Assembly (NCBI GenBank): GCA_945903545.1
Contig: CAMDOO010000009.1
Coordinates: 1-55,853 of the forward strand
Reading direction: 5' to 3'
Origin: Opitutus sp. GAS368
Lineage (GTDB): Bacteria; Verrucomicrobiota; Verrucomicrobiia; Opitutales; Opitutaceae
Length of the DNA stretch: 55,853 nt
The notes under the pieces were generated by a model. It saw only the letters and a program-made list of their open reading frames with translations. It was not told where the DNA came from and did not search any database. Positions 8,483 to 15,864 of the stretch are shown piece by piece; position 1 is the stretch's first letter; each line of letters opens with the position of its first letter. Both the position numbers and the translations under genes were made by a program.

Positions 8483-9121
8483 ATGCCCTTCCTCCGCCCC
8501 ACCCGCCCGCTGCAGACTCCGTTCCTTCGTCTGGCCCCGTGGCTGTTCGCCATCGCCGCGCTGCTGGGCGGCTGCGCCAAGAAGTCCTCCGGGCCGGCCA
8601 CCGTGGCGGTGCCGGCCGTGCCGTCGTTCGCCGTCATCGAGACCGACCTGGGCACCTTCGAGTTCGAGTTGCTCGCGGCGGATGCCCCGAAGGCCGCGGA
8701 GAATTTCCGCTTGCTGGCCGAGCGCGGCTATTACAACGGCCTCACCTTCCACCGCATCATCAAGGGCTTCATGATCCAGGGTGGCGACCCGAAGGGCGAT
8801 GGCACCGGCGGCGAGAGCGCCTGGGGCGGCACGTTCGCCGACGAGATCGCAAAGGACTCGCCGCTCTACGCGAAGGGCCTCGGCTACAAGCGCGGCATCG
8901 TCGCGATGGCCAACGCCGGCCCCAACACCAATGGCAGCCAGTTCTTCGTCCTGCAGAAGGACTATCCCCTTCCGGCCATCTACACCATCGTCGGCCGCGT
9001 GACCAAGGGGCTGTCGGTGATCGACGCCCTCTCCGAGGTTCCCACCAGCCGCGGCCAGGATGGCCAGATGAGCCTGCCGCGCACGCCGCCCGTGATCCGC
9101 AAGGTGACGATCCACCAATGA
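8483..9121 (+). CDS. peptidyl-prolyl cis-trans isomerase, cyclophilin type, lipoprotein
   Basis: Cyclophilin-type prolyl isomerase of 212 residues with a lipoprotein signal (WLFAIAALLGGC lipobox near residue 30), so it should be membrane-anchored and act on extracytoplasmic proteins. The catalytic core is visible: YYNGLTFHRIIKGFMIQGGDPKGDGTGG with the catalytic arginine in FHR, then GIVAMANAGPNTNGSQFFV. The start at 8483 gives the signal peptide; upstream in-frame ATGs do not. The next gene begins 25 nt downstream. Confidence 0.93.
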   Translation: MPFLRPTRPLQTPFLRLAPWLFAIAALLGGCAKKSSGPATVAVPAVPSFAVIETDLGTFEFELLAADAPKAAENFRLLAERGYYNGLTFHRIIKGFMIQGGDPKGDGTGGESAWGGTFADEIAKDSPLYAKGLGYKRGIVAMANAGPNTNGSQFFVLQKDYPLPAIYTIVGRVTKGLSVIDALSEVPTSRGQDGQMSLPRTPPVIRKVTIHQ

Positions 9122-9149
9122 GCCGGCCCCGTCGGCCGGCGCCCCGGTG

Positions 9150-9593
9150 ATGCAGGGACCAGGAGACCAGGGATCGGGCCGGACAGGTGCGCGCGGGCCC
9201 ACCGGGGCGGCGCTGCTTTTTCTCGGCCTGCTGCTGGTCGCGCCCGGGCTCGCTCTTCCCCGGGTCACCCCGGAGGCTTTTCTTCCGCTGCTGCTTGGCG
9301 GCCTGGCCACCGTCTGGGGAACCACCGTCCTGCTTTACTGGGCGGACAAACGCGCGGCGCAGTCCGGCGCGTGGCGGACGCCGGAACTGCTCCTGCACAC
9401 CTGTGAATTGCTCGGTGGCTGGCCGGCGGCGTTCCTCGCGCAGCGCGTCTGGCGTCACAAGACCGCCAAGCCCGGCTACCAGGCGACCTTCTGGCTGATC
9501 GTCGCCGCGCACCAGTTCCTCGCGCTCGATGTGTTGCTCCAGGGCCGGATCAGCCGCAGCCTCTGGACCGAGATCCGCCAACTTCTCTTCTAA
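9150..9593 (+). CDS. DUF1294 membrane protein
   Basis: 147 residues with two hydrophobic segments near the N-terminus and the DUF1294 signature: a WADKRAAQ element, RTPELLLHTCELLGGWPAAFLAQRVWRHKTAKPGYQATFW, then another membrane segment. The function of the family is unknown. A GTG at 9147 directly precedes the ATG at 9150; either could be used. It follows the cyclophilin by 28 nt and precedes the next gene by 2 nt, so the three are probably one transcript. Confidence 0.85.
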   Translation: MQGPGDQGSGRTGARGPTGAALLFLGLLLVAPGLALPRVTPEAFLPLLLGGLATVWGTTVLLYWADKRAAQSGAWRTPELLLHTCELLGGWPAAFLAQRVWRHKTAKPGYQATFWLIVAAHQFLALDVLLQGRISRSLWTEIRQLLF

Positions 9594-9595
9594 TC

Positions 9596-10054
9596 ATGAC
9601 CCTGCACACCTTTCGCGCCGAACTCTGGCTGCCGCGCCCGCGACCCGAGGTGTTCACGTTCTTCGCCGACGCCCGCAACCTCGAGGCGATCACGCCGCCA
9701 TGGGTGAACTTCCAGGTGCTCACCCCCGGTCCCATCGTCATGGAGGTCGGCACGCTGATCGACTACCGCCTGCGCATACACGGCTTCCCGTTCCGCTGGC
9801 GGACCGAGATCACAGCCTGGGACCCGCCGTTCCGCTTCGCCGACACCCAGCTCCGCGGCCCCTACCGCCGCTGGGTGCACACGCACATCTTCGAGGACTC
9901 GAACGGCGGCACGCTTTGCCGTGACGAGGTCAGTTACGCCGTGCTCGGCGGCGCGCTGATCGAGCGGCTCTTCGTGCGCCGCGACGTGGAGCGCATCTTT
10001 GCCTTCCGCCAGGAAGCGATGCGTCGCGTGCTGGGTGGAGCGGCAGCGCCTTGA
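9596..10054 (+). CDS. SRPBCC (START-like) ligand-binding protein
   Basis: 152 residues matching the polyketide cyclase/dehydrase and lipid-transport fold: LWLPRPRPEVFTFFADARNLEAITPPW at the start, a central FRWRTEITAWDPPFRFADTQLRGPYRRWVHTH strand region and a long C-terminal helix (RDVERIFAFRQEAMRRVL). Proteins of this type are often called SRPBCC or YfjG-like and bind hydrophobic ligands; the ligand is not predictable. Two nt after the DUF1294 gene. Confidence 0.8.
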   Translation: MTLHTFRAELWLPRPRPEVFTFFADARNLEAITPPWVNFQVLTPGPIVMEVGTLIDYRLRIHGFPFRWRTEITAWDPPFRFADTQLRGPYRRWVHTHIFEDSNGGTLCRDEVSYAVLGGALIERLFVRRDVERIFAFRQEAMRRVLGGAAAP

Positions 10055-10146
10055 CTTGGGCGGTCGGCGACTCCGTTCGCCTCCGTTCCGCGCCGGGCTT
10101 ACCCACGGGTTAATTCGGAGCCGGCAGCCTGCACCGGCGGCGAGCA

Positions 10147-10170
10147 GAGCCCTTCGACAGGCTCAGGGCC
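10147..10170. repeat. CCCTTCGACAGGCTCAGGG-type short repeat
   Basis: A short imperfect palindrome (agcccttcgacaggctcagg) that I recognise as dispersed in many GC-rich genomes. It lies in the 190-nt gap between two converging genes; the rest of the gap shows nothing else I can name. Confidence 0.5.
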
Positions 10171-10245
10171 TCGAGCTTGCCGAGACGGTCGCCGCCCTAC
10201 CGATGGGACGCCACCCATGAGGGAGCGCGCACCGCGCGCTCACGC

Positions 10246-11118
10246 TCACACCGGATGCGGATGGCGGGTCTCGTGGACCTTGAGGCGCTCGCGCTTGGAG
10301 TGGGCGCGCACCCGGCGCCACGCTTCCCAGGCATTGGCCACCATCAGGCCGGCGGACAGGAAATAAACCGCCCCGCTGAGCTGGAAGAAACCAAAGCAGA
10401 CCGCCGCGGTGATCACGCCGAAGTAAACCTGGTCGCGGGCCCGCGGCGGCGAGGTCGGCGGATCGGTCAGCATGAAGAAGCCGAAGAAAAGCACGGCATG
10501 CAGGTCGGGCTGGCGGTAAATCTCGACGTAGCGCTGGGGGTCGCCCACCCACGCCGCGGCGGTGAAGAGCGCATAATAGACGCCGAGAAACGTCAGCAGC
10601 AGCGGCATCTTGTTCACGCGGTCCGTGATGTAGACCCCCGGGGCGATCAGCGCGACCAGGGCCCAGGGAGTGACCTCCGGCATCGCGCCCCACCAGCTCT
10701 GCGCCGAGCCGAAGAGGTAGTACGAGGCGATCAGCGCCAGCGCCGCCGGGTTGAAGATGTTGGCGGTGCGCGTGCGCATCAGGTACTTGCTCACTACGCC
10801 GATCACGGCCGTCACCGCCGGCACATACCACGGGTCCAGCGAACTGATGATCATGCCCACGATCATGCCGGTCAGCAGCGCGCCGTCGGGAAAGCTCCAT
10901 TTCCCGTCGCGGTAACGCAGGATCGGCGCGTCCACCACCGCGGCGGCGAGCATCGCGCTCACGAGGCCGAACCCGAAGGGAAGCGTGCGGCTCAGGGCCG
11001 CCGCCAGCACGAGCAGGCCGGCAAAGATCAGGATCAGCAGCCCCTTCGGCTTGCGGAAGAATTGCTTCCCCGCGGCCCACGCGGACAACGGCTTGGCGGC
11101 AGGCGGATGGTTACTCAT
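10246..11118 (-). CDS. RnfD/NqrB-like membrane flavoprotein subunit
   Basis: 290 residues, about nine hydrophobic segments, resembling subunit D of Rnf and NqrB of Na+-NQR, which move electrons across the membrane through covalently bound FMN. The conserved SKYLMRTRTANIFNPAALAL segment (about residues 110-130) fits the region carrying the flavin threonine, though the canonical S/T-G-A-T form is not obvious. No other rnf subunit genes are present; it is the third gene of a unit with an FMN-binding protein and ApbE, overlapping apbE by 8 nt. I infer a reduced trans-membrane flavin electron carrier. Confidence 0.82.
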   Translation of the reverse strand: MSNHPPAAKPLSAWAAGKQFFRKPKGLLILIFAGLLVLAAALSRTLPFGFGLVSAMLAAAVVDAPILRYRDGKWSFPDGALLTGMIVGMIISSLDPWYVPAVTAVIGVVSKYLMRTRTANIFNPAALALIASYYLFGSAQSWWGAMPEVTPWALVALIAPGVYITDRVNKMPLLLTFLGVYYALFTAAAWVGDPQRYVEIYRQPDLHAVLFFGFFMLTDPPTSPPRARDQVYFGVITAAVCFGFFQLSGAVYFLSAGLMVANAWEAWRRVRAHSKRERLKVHETRHPHPV

Positions 11119-12031
11119 GGTCGGTCATGCTCTGGGTGGAAAAACGCTCCAGGGCCGGGGTGATGATGATGCCATCCGCCCCGTGCCGTTCGAGCAACTC
11201 GATTCCCGCCTTGGGGCCGAGGACGAAGGCGGCGGTCGCCAGGCCGTCGGCCACCATCGCGGAGGGCGCGAGCACGGTCACGCTGGCGGCGTCCACCGCG
11301 GCCCCGCCCGTCCGCAGGTCGATGATGTGGTGTCCGTCCTCCGCCCGCGCCGCGGGCCGCTCGTAGTCGCCCGAGGTGCAGACGGCGCCATCAGACACGT
11401 CGACCGTCTCGATCATCTCGCCAGGCTGGCGCGGATGGCGGATTCCGATGGACCAGGGCTCGCCTCGGGCGTTGTTCCCGCCGAGGTAGAGATCACCGCC
11501 CGCATCGATCGCGAAGTTCCGGAACGATTGCAGTTCCTGCGCCGCGAGATCGATGGCCAGTCCCTTCGCCACGGCCCCGAGATCGAGCACCAGCGGCTTC
11601 AGCAGCGTGAGAGTCTTCCGGGCCTCATCCACGCGCACATCCCGGAAGGTCGCAGTCTTGGCGGCGGCGGATTCCACAAACGGACCCGCCGGCTGCAGGG
11701 TGCGGTAATCGCGGTTGAAGCCACGCGACTCAAGCGCCGCGCCCACGGTCGGGTCGAACGCGCCGTCGGTCTCCTCCGCCACCGCCAGGGCAAAACGCAC
11801 GGCCTCGAACAGCAGCGGGCTCGCCGGCACGGCCTGGCCAACCCGCGCCGACAGCCGGCGCAGTTCGCTGTCCGGATCGAAACGGTTGCAGGTCGACTCC
11901 ACGCGCCGGAACCACTCCAGGGCCCGGCCGATCGCCGCGTCGCGCGCGCCCTCGCCACCCGGCGCCGTGCCCACGACCTCGATCGTCACGATCGTGCCCA
12001 TCAGGGCCGCCGATTGGACTCCGCCGCTCAC
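11111..12031 (-). CDS. apbE: FAD:protein FMN transferase ApbE
   Basis: Transfers FMN from FAD to a Ser/Thr of partner flavoproteins outside the cytoplasm. Family marks are MGTIVTIEVVG at the N-terminus, the Phe-Asp-rich FDPTVGAAL region, LDLGAVAKGLAIDLAAQEL, FAIDAGGDLYLGG and the DAASVTVLAPSAMVADGLATAAFVLG metal-site segment. A GTG start at 12031, overlapping the stop of the upstream gene as GTGA, gives 306 residues and drops an unlikely 52-residue extension. No obvious signal peptide, which is odd for an ApbE; a cleavable signal may have been lost or secretion may use another route. Its likely substrate is the adjacent FMN-binding protein. Confidence 0.9.
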   Translation of the reverse strand: MSGGVQSAALMGTIVTIEVVGTAPGGEGARDAAIGRALEWFRRVESTCNRFDPDSELRRLSARVGQAVPASPLLFEAVRFALAVAEETDGAFDPTVGAALESRGFNRDYRTLQPAGPFVESAAAKTATFRDVRVDEARKTLTLLKPLVLDLGAVAKGLAIDLAAQELQSFRNFAIDAGGDLYLGGNNARGEPWSIGIRHPRQPGEMIETVDVSDGAVCTSGDYERPAARAEDGHHIIDLRTGGAAVDAASVTVLAPSAMVADGLATAAFVLGPKAGIELLERHGADGIIITPALERFSTQSMTDHE

Positions 12032-12921
12032 AATTTCGCCGCCTTCAATGCCTCCACCACCGCGTAGTAATAGGCGTCCGAGCTGTCCGAGGCGCCCGAG
12101 ATCCGGTCGAGTTTGTCCGGGCTCTGGCGATCCACGAGCTGCTTGGGCAGGCGGGAAATCACGTTCTTCGAGTAGCGTGTGTAGCACTCCGGGATCTCGG
12201 CCGAGATGATCTTGTCGTCCTTCAGCTCGACGATGACCTTGAGCTCGCCATGGCGGCAGCGGCCCCAGCCGAAATAGGCGCCGTCCTTGTATTTTCGAGT
12301 CACCGTCGCCGCCACCGGAGTGGCCGTGCCGGCGTTCGGGGACGCCGCGGCGGGCGCGGTCGGGAGCGCGGCCACCTGGACCGGGGTCGCGGGCACGGGA
12401 TTCGGGGCTGACGCGGGGACCGGGACCGGAGCCGTCTGAGCCGAAGCGGTGGTGGTCACCGGCGAAACGGTCGCAGCCGGGGTCGCGGCGACCGCGGGGG
12501 CGGAGGCAACCGGAGCGGTCACCGGCGCCGCCAGCGGCGCAGGGGCCGGAGTCTGCAGCGGCGACGCGGCCGCGGGTGGCGGGGGAGTCGCGGGCGCCGC
12601 CACGGGCAGGTTGGCCACGGCAGTGGTGGTGGCGGGCGCGACGGACCGGACCGGGGCCGGATCAGCCTCAGGTTGCGCGGACTCGCGATTGCCGCCCCGT
12701 CCGGTAGAACCGGCCCGGCTCTGCTCCTCGGCGTTCTGCTTGGCCGCCGCCGCGGCGGTGTGGAAGAAACCGGCGCCATAAACCGCGAGCACCGCGGCGG
12801 AACCCATGAGCATGAGGTTGCGCTTGGACCGCTTGTCGGGATGGCTGGAAACGTGGGGCTTCGAGGTCACAAAAGGGGGCGAAAGACGGTCGGGGGTTGA
12901 TGTGGAAACCGGATTAAACAC
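12028..12921 (-). CDS. FMN-binding domain protein with Pro/Ala-rich linker
   Basis: 297 residues: a cytoplasmic basic N-terminus, one membrane segment (LMLMGSAAVLAVYGAGFF, about residues 36-53), a long Pro/Ala/Thr-rich periplasmic linker (about 80-205), then an FMN-binding domain of the RnfG/NqrC type. The flavinylation site is DRISGASDSSDAYYYAV, close to the D-x-x-S-G-A-T/S motif modified by ApbE. It begins the three-gene unit with apbE and the RnfD-like gene. I infer a membrane-tethered electron carrier whose linker spans the periplasm or peptidoglycan. Confidence 0.85.
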   Translation of the reverse strand: MFNPVSTSTPDRLSPPFVTSKPHVSSHPDKRSKRNLMLMGSAAVLAVYGAGFFHTAAAAAKQNAEEQSRAGSTGRGGNRESAQPEADPAPVRSVAPATTTAVANLPVAAPATPPPPAAASPLQTPAPAPLAAPVTAPVASAPAVAATPAATVSPVTTTASAQTAPVPVPASAPNPVPATPVQVAALPTAPAAASPNAGTATPVAATVTRKYKDGAYFGWGRCRHGELKVIVELKDDKIISAEIPECYTRYSKNVISRLPKQLVDRQSPDKLDRISGASDSSDAYYYAVVEALKAAKL

Positions 12922-13188
12922 CCGGGCTCAATGGCAAAGACGTAACCCGGCGGGCAAAGTTTCGGCCCGTCTCCCACTCGCGGAACCGCAGATGACAGAT
13001 CCGACATGGAGTGACCCAAATCTTTCTCTTCGCCTGACGCGTGGCGTCAGGACGAACCCTCCGTAGGCTTGGCGACGGAGGGGTTCCCAACCTGTTTTTA
13101 ACCGCGGATTGCGCAGATAAAACCGGATGGGGAGCCAATCCCGGAAGGGAAAACGCTCATCTTCGCCGATCTCCGAACACGGAGAATT

Positions 13189-13289
13189 TAGCCACGAAGA
13201 GGCACAAGAAGCACAAAACGGATCAATCCAAACCCAAGATCTGGGTTGGTGGATCCTCCTGTGTTTTTTGTGCCTTTTTGTGGCCAACC
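13189..13289. repeat. GGCCACGAAGAGGCACAAGAAG-type palindrome
   Basis: The left arm (agccacgaagaggcacaag, then aagcacaaaac) pairs with the right arm (gtgttttttgtgcc, then tttttgtggccaacc). It is of the same type as the inner element at 19487-19595 and is flanked by fragments of another element (ccgcggattgcgcagat, about 13100; tcagcgaagatcagcg, about 13315). Confidence 0.75.
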
Positions 13290-13408
13290 ATCCGAGGCCT
13301 GGATCTGCCTTCATCAGCGAAGATCAGCGTGCCCAAAATTCCGGCGCCCCTCCGGTTTCATCGGACCGTCGGCGCCGCTTTTCCCTGCCAACCGACTCCA
13401 CCCTTGAT

Positions 13409-13429
13409 AAGCCTAGCACCGCTAGGCTT
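13409..13429. promoter_or_regulatory. probable PadR operator
   Basis: A perfect palindrome with 9-bp arms, aagcctagc-acc-gctaggctt, ends 11 nt before the padR start codon. Its core ctagcaccgctag fits the short dyads bound by small PadR regulators, which usually repress their own promoter. Unlike the other palindromes here it is short, has a 3-nt spacer and no periodic arms, so I read it as a protein-binding site. Confidence 0.65.
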
Positions 13430-13440
13430 GCGTGGTCCGC

Positions 13441-13776
13441 ATGAGAAAGGAACTCGTGGCGGCCTCGGCCGAGCCGATGATTCTCGCGCTGCTGGCCCGC
13501 GGCGAAAGCTACGGCTACGCGATCATCCAGGAAATCGGCCGGCGCTCGCAGGAGCAGATCCAGTGGACCGAGGGCATGCTTTACCCGGTGCTGCACCGCC
13601 TGGAGGAAAACCGCTGGATCAAGGCCCGCTGGGTCGAGGGCGAGAACGGCCGGAAGCGGAAGTACTACGCGCTGACGAAGGCCGGGCAGAAGGAACTGGC
13701 GGAACAACACCAAAACTGGCTGGCCGTGCACGACGTGCTCAGCGGCCTCGGAAAAGCAGACCGAATCCCAATCTAG
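13441..13776 (+). CDS. PadR-family transcriptional regulator
   Basis: A 111-residue winged-helix protein of PadR subfamily 2: MRKELVAASAEPMILALLARGESYGYAI, then GMLYPVLHRLEENRWIKARW (recognition helix and wing), KRKYYALTKAGQKEL and a short dimerisation helix. A GTG at 13432 is an alternative start. A perfect dyad lies just upstream. The next gene encodes a membrane protein with a permease-prefix-like N-terminus, a common PadR partner, and both are probably regulated together by an unknown signal. Confidence 0.9.
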   Translation: MRKELVAASAEPMILALLARGESYGYAIIQEIGRRSQEQIQWTEGMLYPVLHRLEENRWIKARWVEGENGRKRKYYALTKAGQKELAEQHQNWLAVHDVLSGLGKADRIPI

Positions 13777-13778
13777 CT

Positions 13779-13837
13779 GTAGGAGCGGCTTTACGCCGCG
13801 AACGATCGAAACTCTCGCGGCGTAAAGCTGCTCCTAC
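13779..13837. repeat. GTAGGAGCGGCTTTACGCCGCGA palindrome
   Basis: Two 23-nt arms (gtaggagcggctttacg... and its complement) match at 22 positions around a 13-nt loop. It begins 3 nt after the padR stop codon and ends 22 nt before the next start. I have seen the same motif dispersed in other proteobacterial and verrucomicrobial genomes. Confidence 0.85.
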
Positions 13838-13859
13838 CCCAAAACCGAAAGGAACCCCG

Positions 13860-14570
13860 ATGTACCCCTTGGAAACAAGAATCCAAAGCTGGCGGGAGGA
13901 AATGTCGGCCGCCGGCATCGGCCCGGGGCCGGTGCGCGACGAACTCGAGAGTCATCTGCGTGAGACGGTCGAGGAACTGGTCCGGAGCGGAGAATCCGAG
14001 CCCAAAGCCTTTGCGATGGCCATGGCTCGGCTCGGTTCAGGTGCGCAGCTGCGCAGCGAATGCGATGCCGCCATTTCGCCGGTCAAACGAATCTGGAGGG
14101 CGGTCGTCTTCTTTCCCACCAACCTGTGCTTCGCCGCTTGGTGCGCCCTGGGCCTGGGAGCTTATCTTTCGCTCACCATCCTGAGACTCACCATCGAAAT
14201 TGCAGGATCCTACCCGCAGCGCGTGCTTACTACTTCCCAAGTCATCGTCATCAGCCTAATCACCCTGCTGATCGGCTGGCTCGCTGCGTATGTAATCCGA
14301 GCCAGTCTTTCCTACCTGAGAAAACCGTCGTTCCCCATGGCGCGGGCTCTGGCCGTGAGCTGGACGGTGACGTTCTGGATGTTTGGCACGTCCGCCGGCT
14401 CCTCAGTTTTTGGGCCGGCCAGTTCGATCCAGCCATATCCTGCTCTCTGGACCGTGCTCTTTTCAGCCGCTTGTTTTATCGTCGCGCGCTTCGTCTATGA
14501 ACATTGGAAGCGGCACCTGGTCCTGGCCGAGGGGGCTCAACCCCCTGCGCCTTGGGAAATTCATGAATAA
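13860..14570 (+). CDS. membrane protein with permease-prefix-like N-terminus
   Basis: 236 residues. Residues 1-75 (LETRIQSWREEMSAAGIGPGPVRDELESHLRETVEELVRSGESEPKAFAMAMARLG) resemble the permease-prefix/DUF1700-like helical domain found on proteins regulated by PadR. Four hydrophobic segments follow (about 80-105, 125-148, 160-180, 190-210). No transporter catalytic domain is present. A role in sensing or membrane homeostasis is only inferred from its PadR neighbour. Its stop overlaps the next small gene by 8 nt, which argues for translational coupling. Confidence 0.8.
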   Translation: MYPLETRIQSWREEMSAAGIGPGPVRDELESHLRETVEELVRSGESEPKAFAMAMARLGSGAQLRSECDAAISPVKRIWRAVVFFPTNLCFAAWCALGLGAYLSLTILRLTIEIAGSYPQRVLTTSQVIVISLITLLIGWLAAYVIRASLSYLRKPSFPMARALAVSWTVTFWMFGTSAGSSVFGPASSIQPYPALWTVLFSAACFIVARFVYEHWKRHLVLAEGAQPPAPWEIHE

Positions 14571-14697
14571 CACCAACGCGATCCTCGGCCTGTGTCTCCT
14601 GGCCTGCGCCTACTCGGCCCAATATTGGGCGAAGAAGTGCTACGACGAACTTCGCGAGATCAATGCCGAGTTGAGGAAGCAGGGACCGCGAGGCTGA
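14563..14697 (+). CDS. small single-pass membrane protein
   Basis: 44 residues: MNNTNAILGLCLLACAYSAQYW forms one membrane segment, followed by a charged tail KKCYDELREINAELRKQGPRG. It overlaps the preceding gene by 8 nt and probably belongs to the PadR unit. No homologue is known to me. Its support is the overlap, the coherent membrane topology and the end flush against the converging ThuA gene. Confidence 0.55.
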   Translation: MNNTNAILGLCLLACAYSAQYWAKKCYDELREINAELRKQGPRG

Positions 14698-15594
14698 TCA
14701 CCGCCCCTGCGCACCGCCCGCCTGCGGCGTCGCATCCCCCTCCGCCAGCCCGAGGGCCCAGCGGATGCCGCCGAGCAGGTGTTGCTGGAACGCCAGTGCC
14801 ACCTCGGGCGCGTTTCGGCGCTGGCCGTTTGGCTCTTTCCAGGCCGGGTCCCACACATCCTCGCGGTGGCCGAGCGACGTATAGAAGACCCGGCCTTTGC
14901 CGGAGAGCTTTGACCAGGAGACCGGGAACCATCCCGGCGAACCCGCGATCCCGAGCCCGTCCGCCGGGCGCTCGGTCATGGTGAGCAGGGAATGCACCTT
15001 TGCCCGGTCGTAGTTCGGCTTGAACAGGTAGAGCTCGTCGAACACGTCGCGCGATTTTCCCCAGGCCGCGGTCGCCGGGTGGGCCGGGTCGAAATTCACC
15101 ATCCGCCCCACGGCCTGCAGGCCGTGGATCGCGAACTCGCCGCCGAGCATCGCCGCGTACTCCGGCGTCTCGTGCAGCGAGTCCGAGGCCGCGTGGGCCC
15201 CCATCACCGCGTGCCCTTCGGCCACCCACTTGAAGAACGCCGCCTTGTCGGGCAGCGGCAGTTCGCCCGTCGAGCTGACAAAGAAAATCCCGTCGTAGCT
15301 CTTCAGCGCCTCCGCGCTCATCGTGGCCGCCAGGACCCGGCGCACTTGGGACGTCGGGTCGGCCACGCTGACCGGGCCGTACTTGGGGTAATCGGGGTGC
15401 TCGGAGGTCGAGACGACAACGAACTCGCCCGACTTCGCCGCCAGCTCGCGCAGCACTTTCTCCGCGGTCTCGATCGAACTGTGCCGGAATCCGGTCGTGA
15501 CCGTGACCAGCAGGATCTTCTTGGGTTCGGCGCGGGCGGGGGCACAGCCGGCGAGGCCGACCAGCAGCGCCAAGATCCAGGGAAGTTTCTTCAT
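14698..15594 (-). CDS. ThuA-like lipoprotein
   Basis: 298 residues with a lipoprotein signal (MKKLPWILALLVGLAGC, lipobox LAGC) followed by a ThuA-like class I glutamine-amidotransferase-fold domain: KKILLVTVTTGFRHSS, SYDGIFFVSSTGELPL, AVMGAHAASDSLHETPEYAAMLGGEF and VFYTSLGHREDVW. ThuA belongs to trehalose or related disaccharide use in rhizobia, but most ThuA-like proteins have no tested activity. It is divergent from the sugar ABC permease, suggesting an envelope role in the same carbohydrate pathway. Ends next to the converging small gene. Confidence 0.85.
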   Translation of the reverse strand: MKKLPWILALLVGLAGCAPARAEPKKILLVTVTTGFRHSSIETAEKVLRELAAKSGEFVVVSTSEHPDYPKYGPVSVADPTSQVRRVLAATMSAEALKSYDGIFFVSSTGELPLPDKAAFFKWVAEGHAVMGAHAASDSLHETPEYAAMLGGEFAIHGLQAVGRMVNFDPAHPATAAWGKSRDVFDELYLFKPNYDRAKVHSLLTMTERPADGLGIAGSPGWFPVSWSKLSGKGRVFYTSLGHREDVWDPAWKEPNGQRRNAPEVALAFQQHLLGGIRWALGLAEGDATPQAGGAQGR

Positions 15595-15662
15595 GACGCC
15601 TGCGCAGCTTGGTGAGTCGTCGCGTATTGTCCACCGGTAGATCGGTGCCCGCTAAGCCGGTT

Positions 15663-15777
15663 TTTCACCCAGAGACACAGAGTGCACAGAGCCCAGACCT
15701 TTGTTTTTTGGTTTTCGGAATTCCGAACCCCAAGCCTTCCGGACTCGGTGTCTCTGTGCCTGTGGCAAAACCGGTTC
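15663..15777. repeat. CACAGAG-type palindrome (ThuA/permease gap)
   Basis: The left arm cacccagagacacagagtgcacagagcc and the right arm ggtgtctctgtgcctgtgg lie between divergent genes, about 70 nt from the thuA-like start and 90 nt from the permease start. Any promoter for either gene must lie beside or within it. Confidence 0.7.
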
Positions 15778-15864
15778 GGTTCCTTAAGCGAAGCTTAACG
15801 GCCCCGTCCAAATTTTCGACCGCAGCCTTGATCGCGCCGGAACCTCTCCCCAGCTTCTCCGGCC

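Larger units (their letters stand above)
12922..13440. other. 519-nt intergenic region with stacked repeats
   Basis: Divergent region between the flavin operon and the padR gene. It contains a short stretch just upstream of the FMN-binding gene where a promoter would lie, part of an aaccgcggatt-type element near 13097, a stronger palindrome at 13189-13289 and the PadR operator at 13409. No convincing ORF. Confidence 0.6.

Noticed and set aside
12032-12187. 52-residue N-terminal extension of ApbE
   Set aside because: It overlaps the C-terminal coding part of the FMN-binding gene in another frame; the GTGA overlap at 12028-12031 gives a natural start.
13779-13837. Palindrome considered as a rho-independent terminator
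   Set aside because: Strong stem but no U-tract on either strand and the sequence is of a dispersed repeat type; I list it as a repeat. Terminator activity is not excluded.
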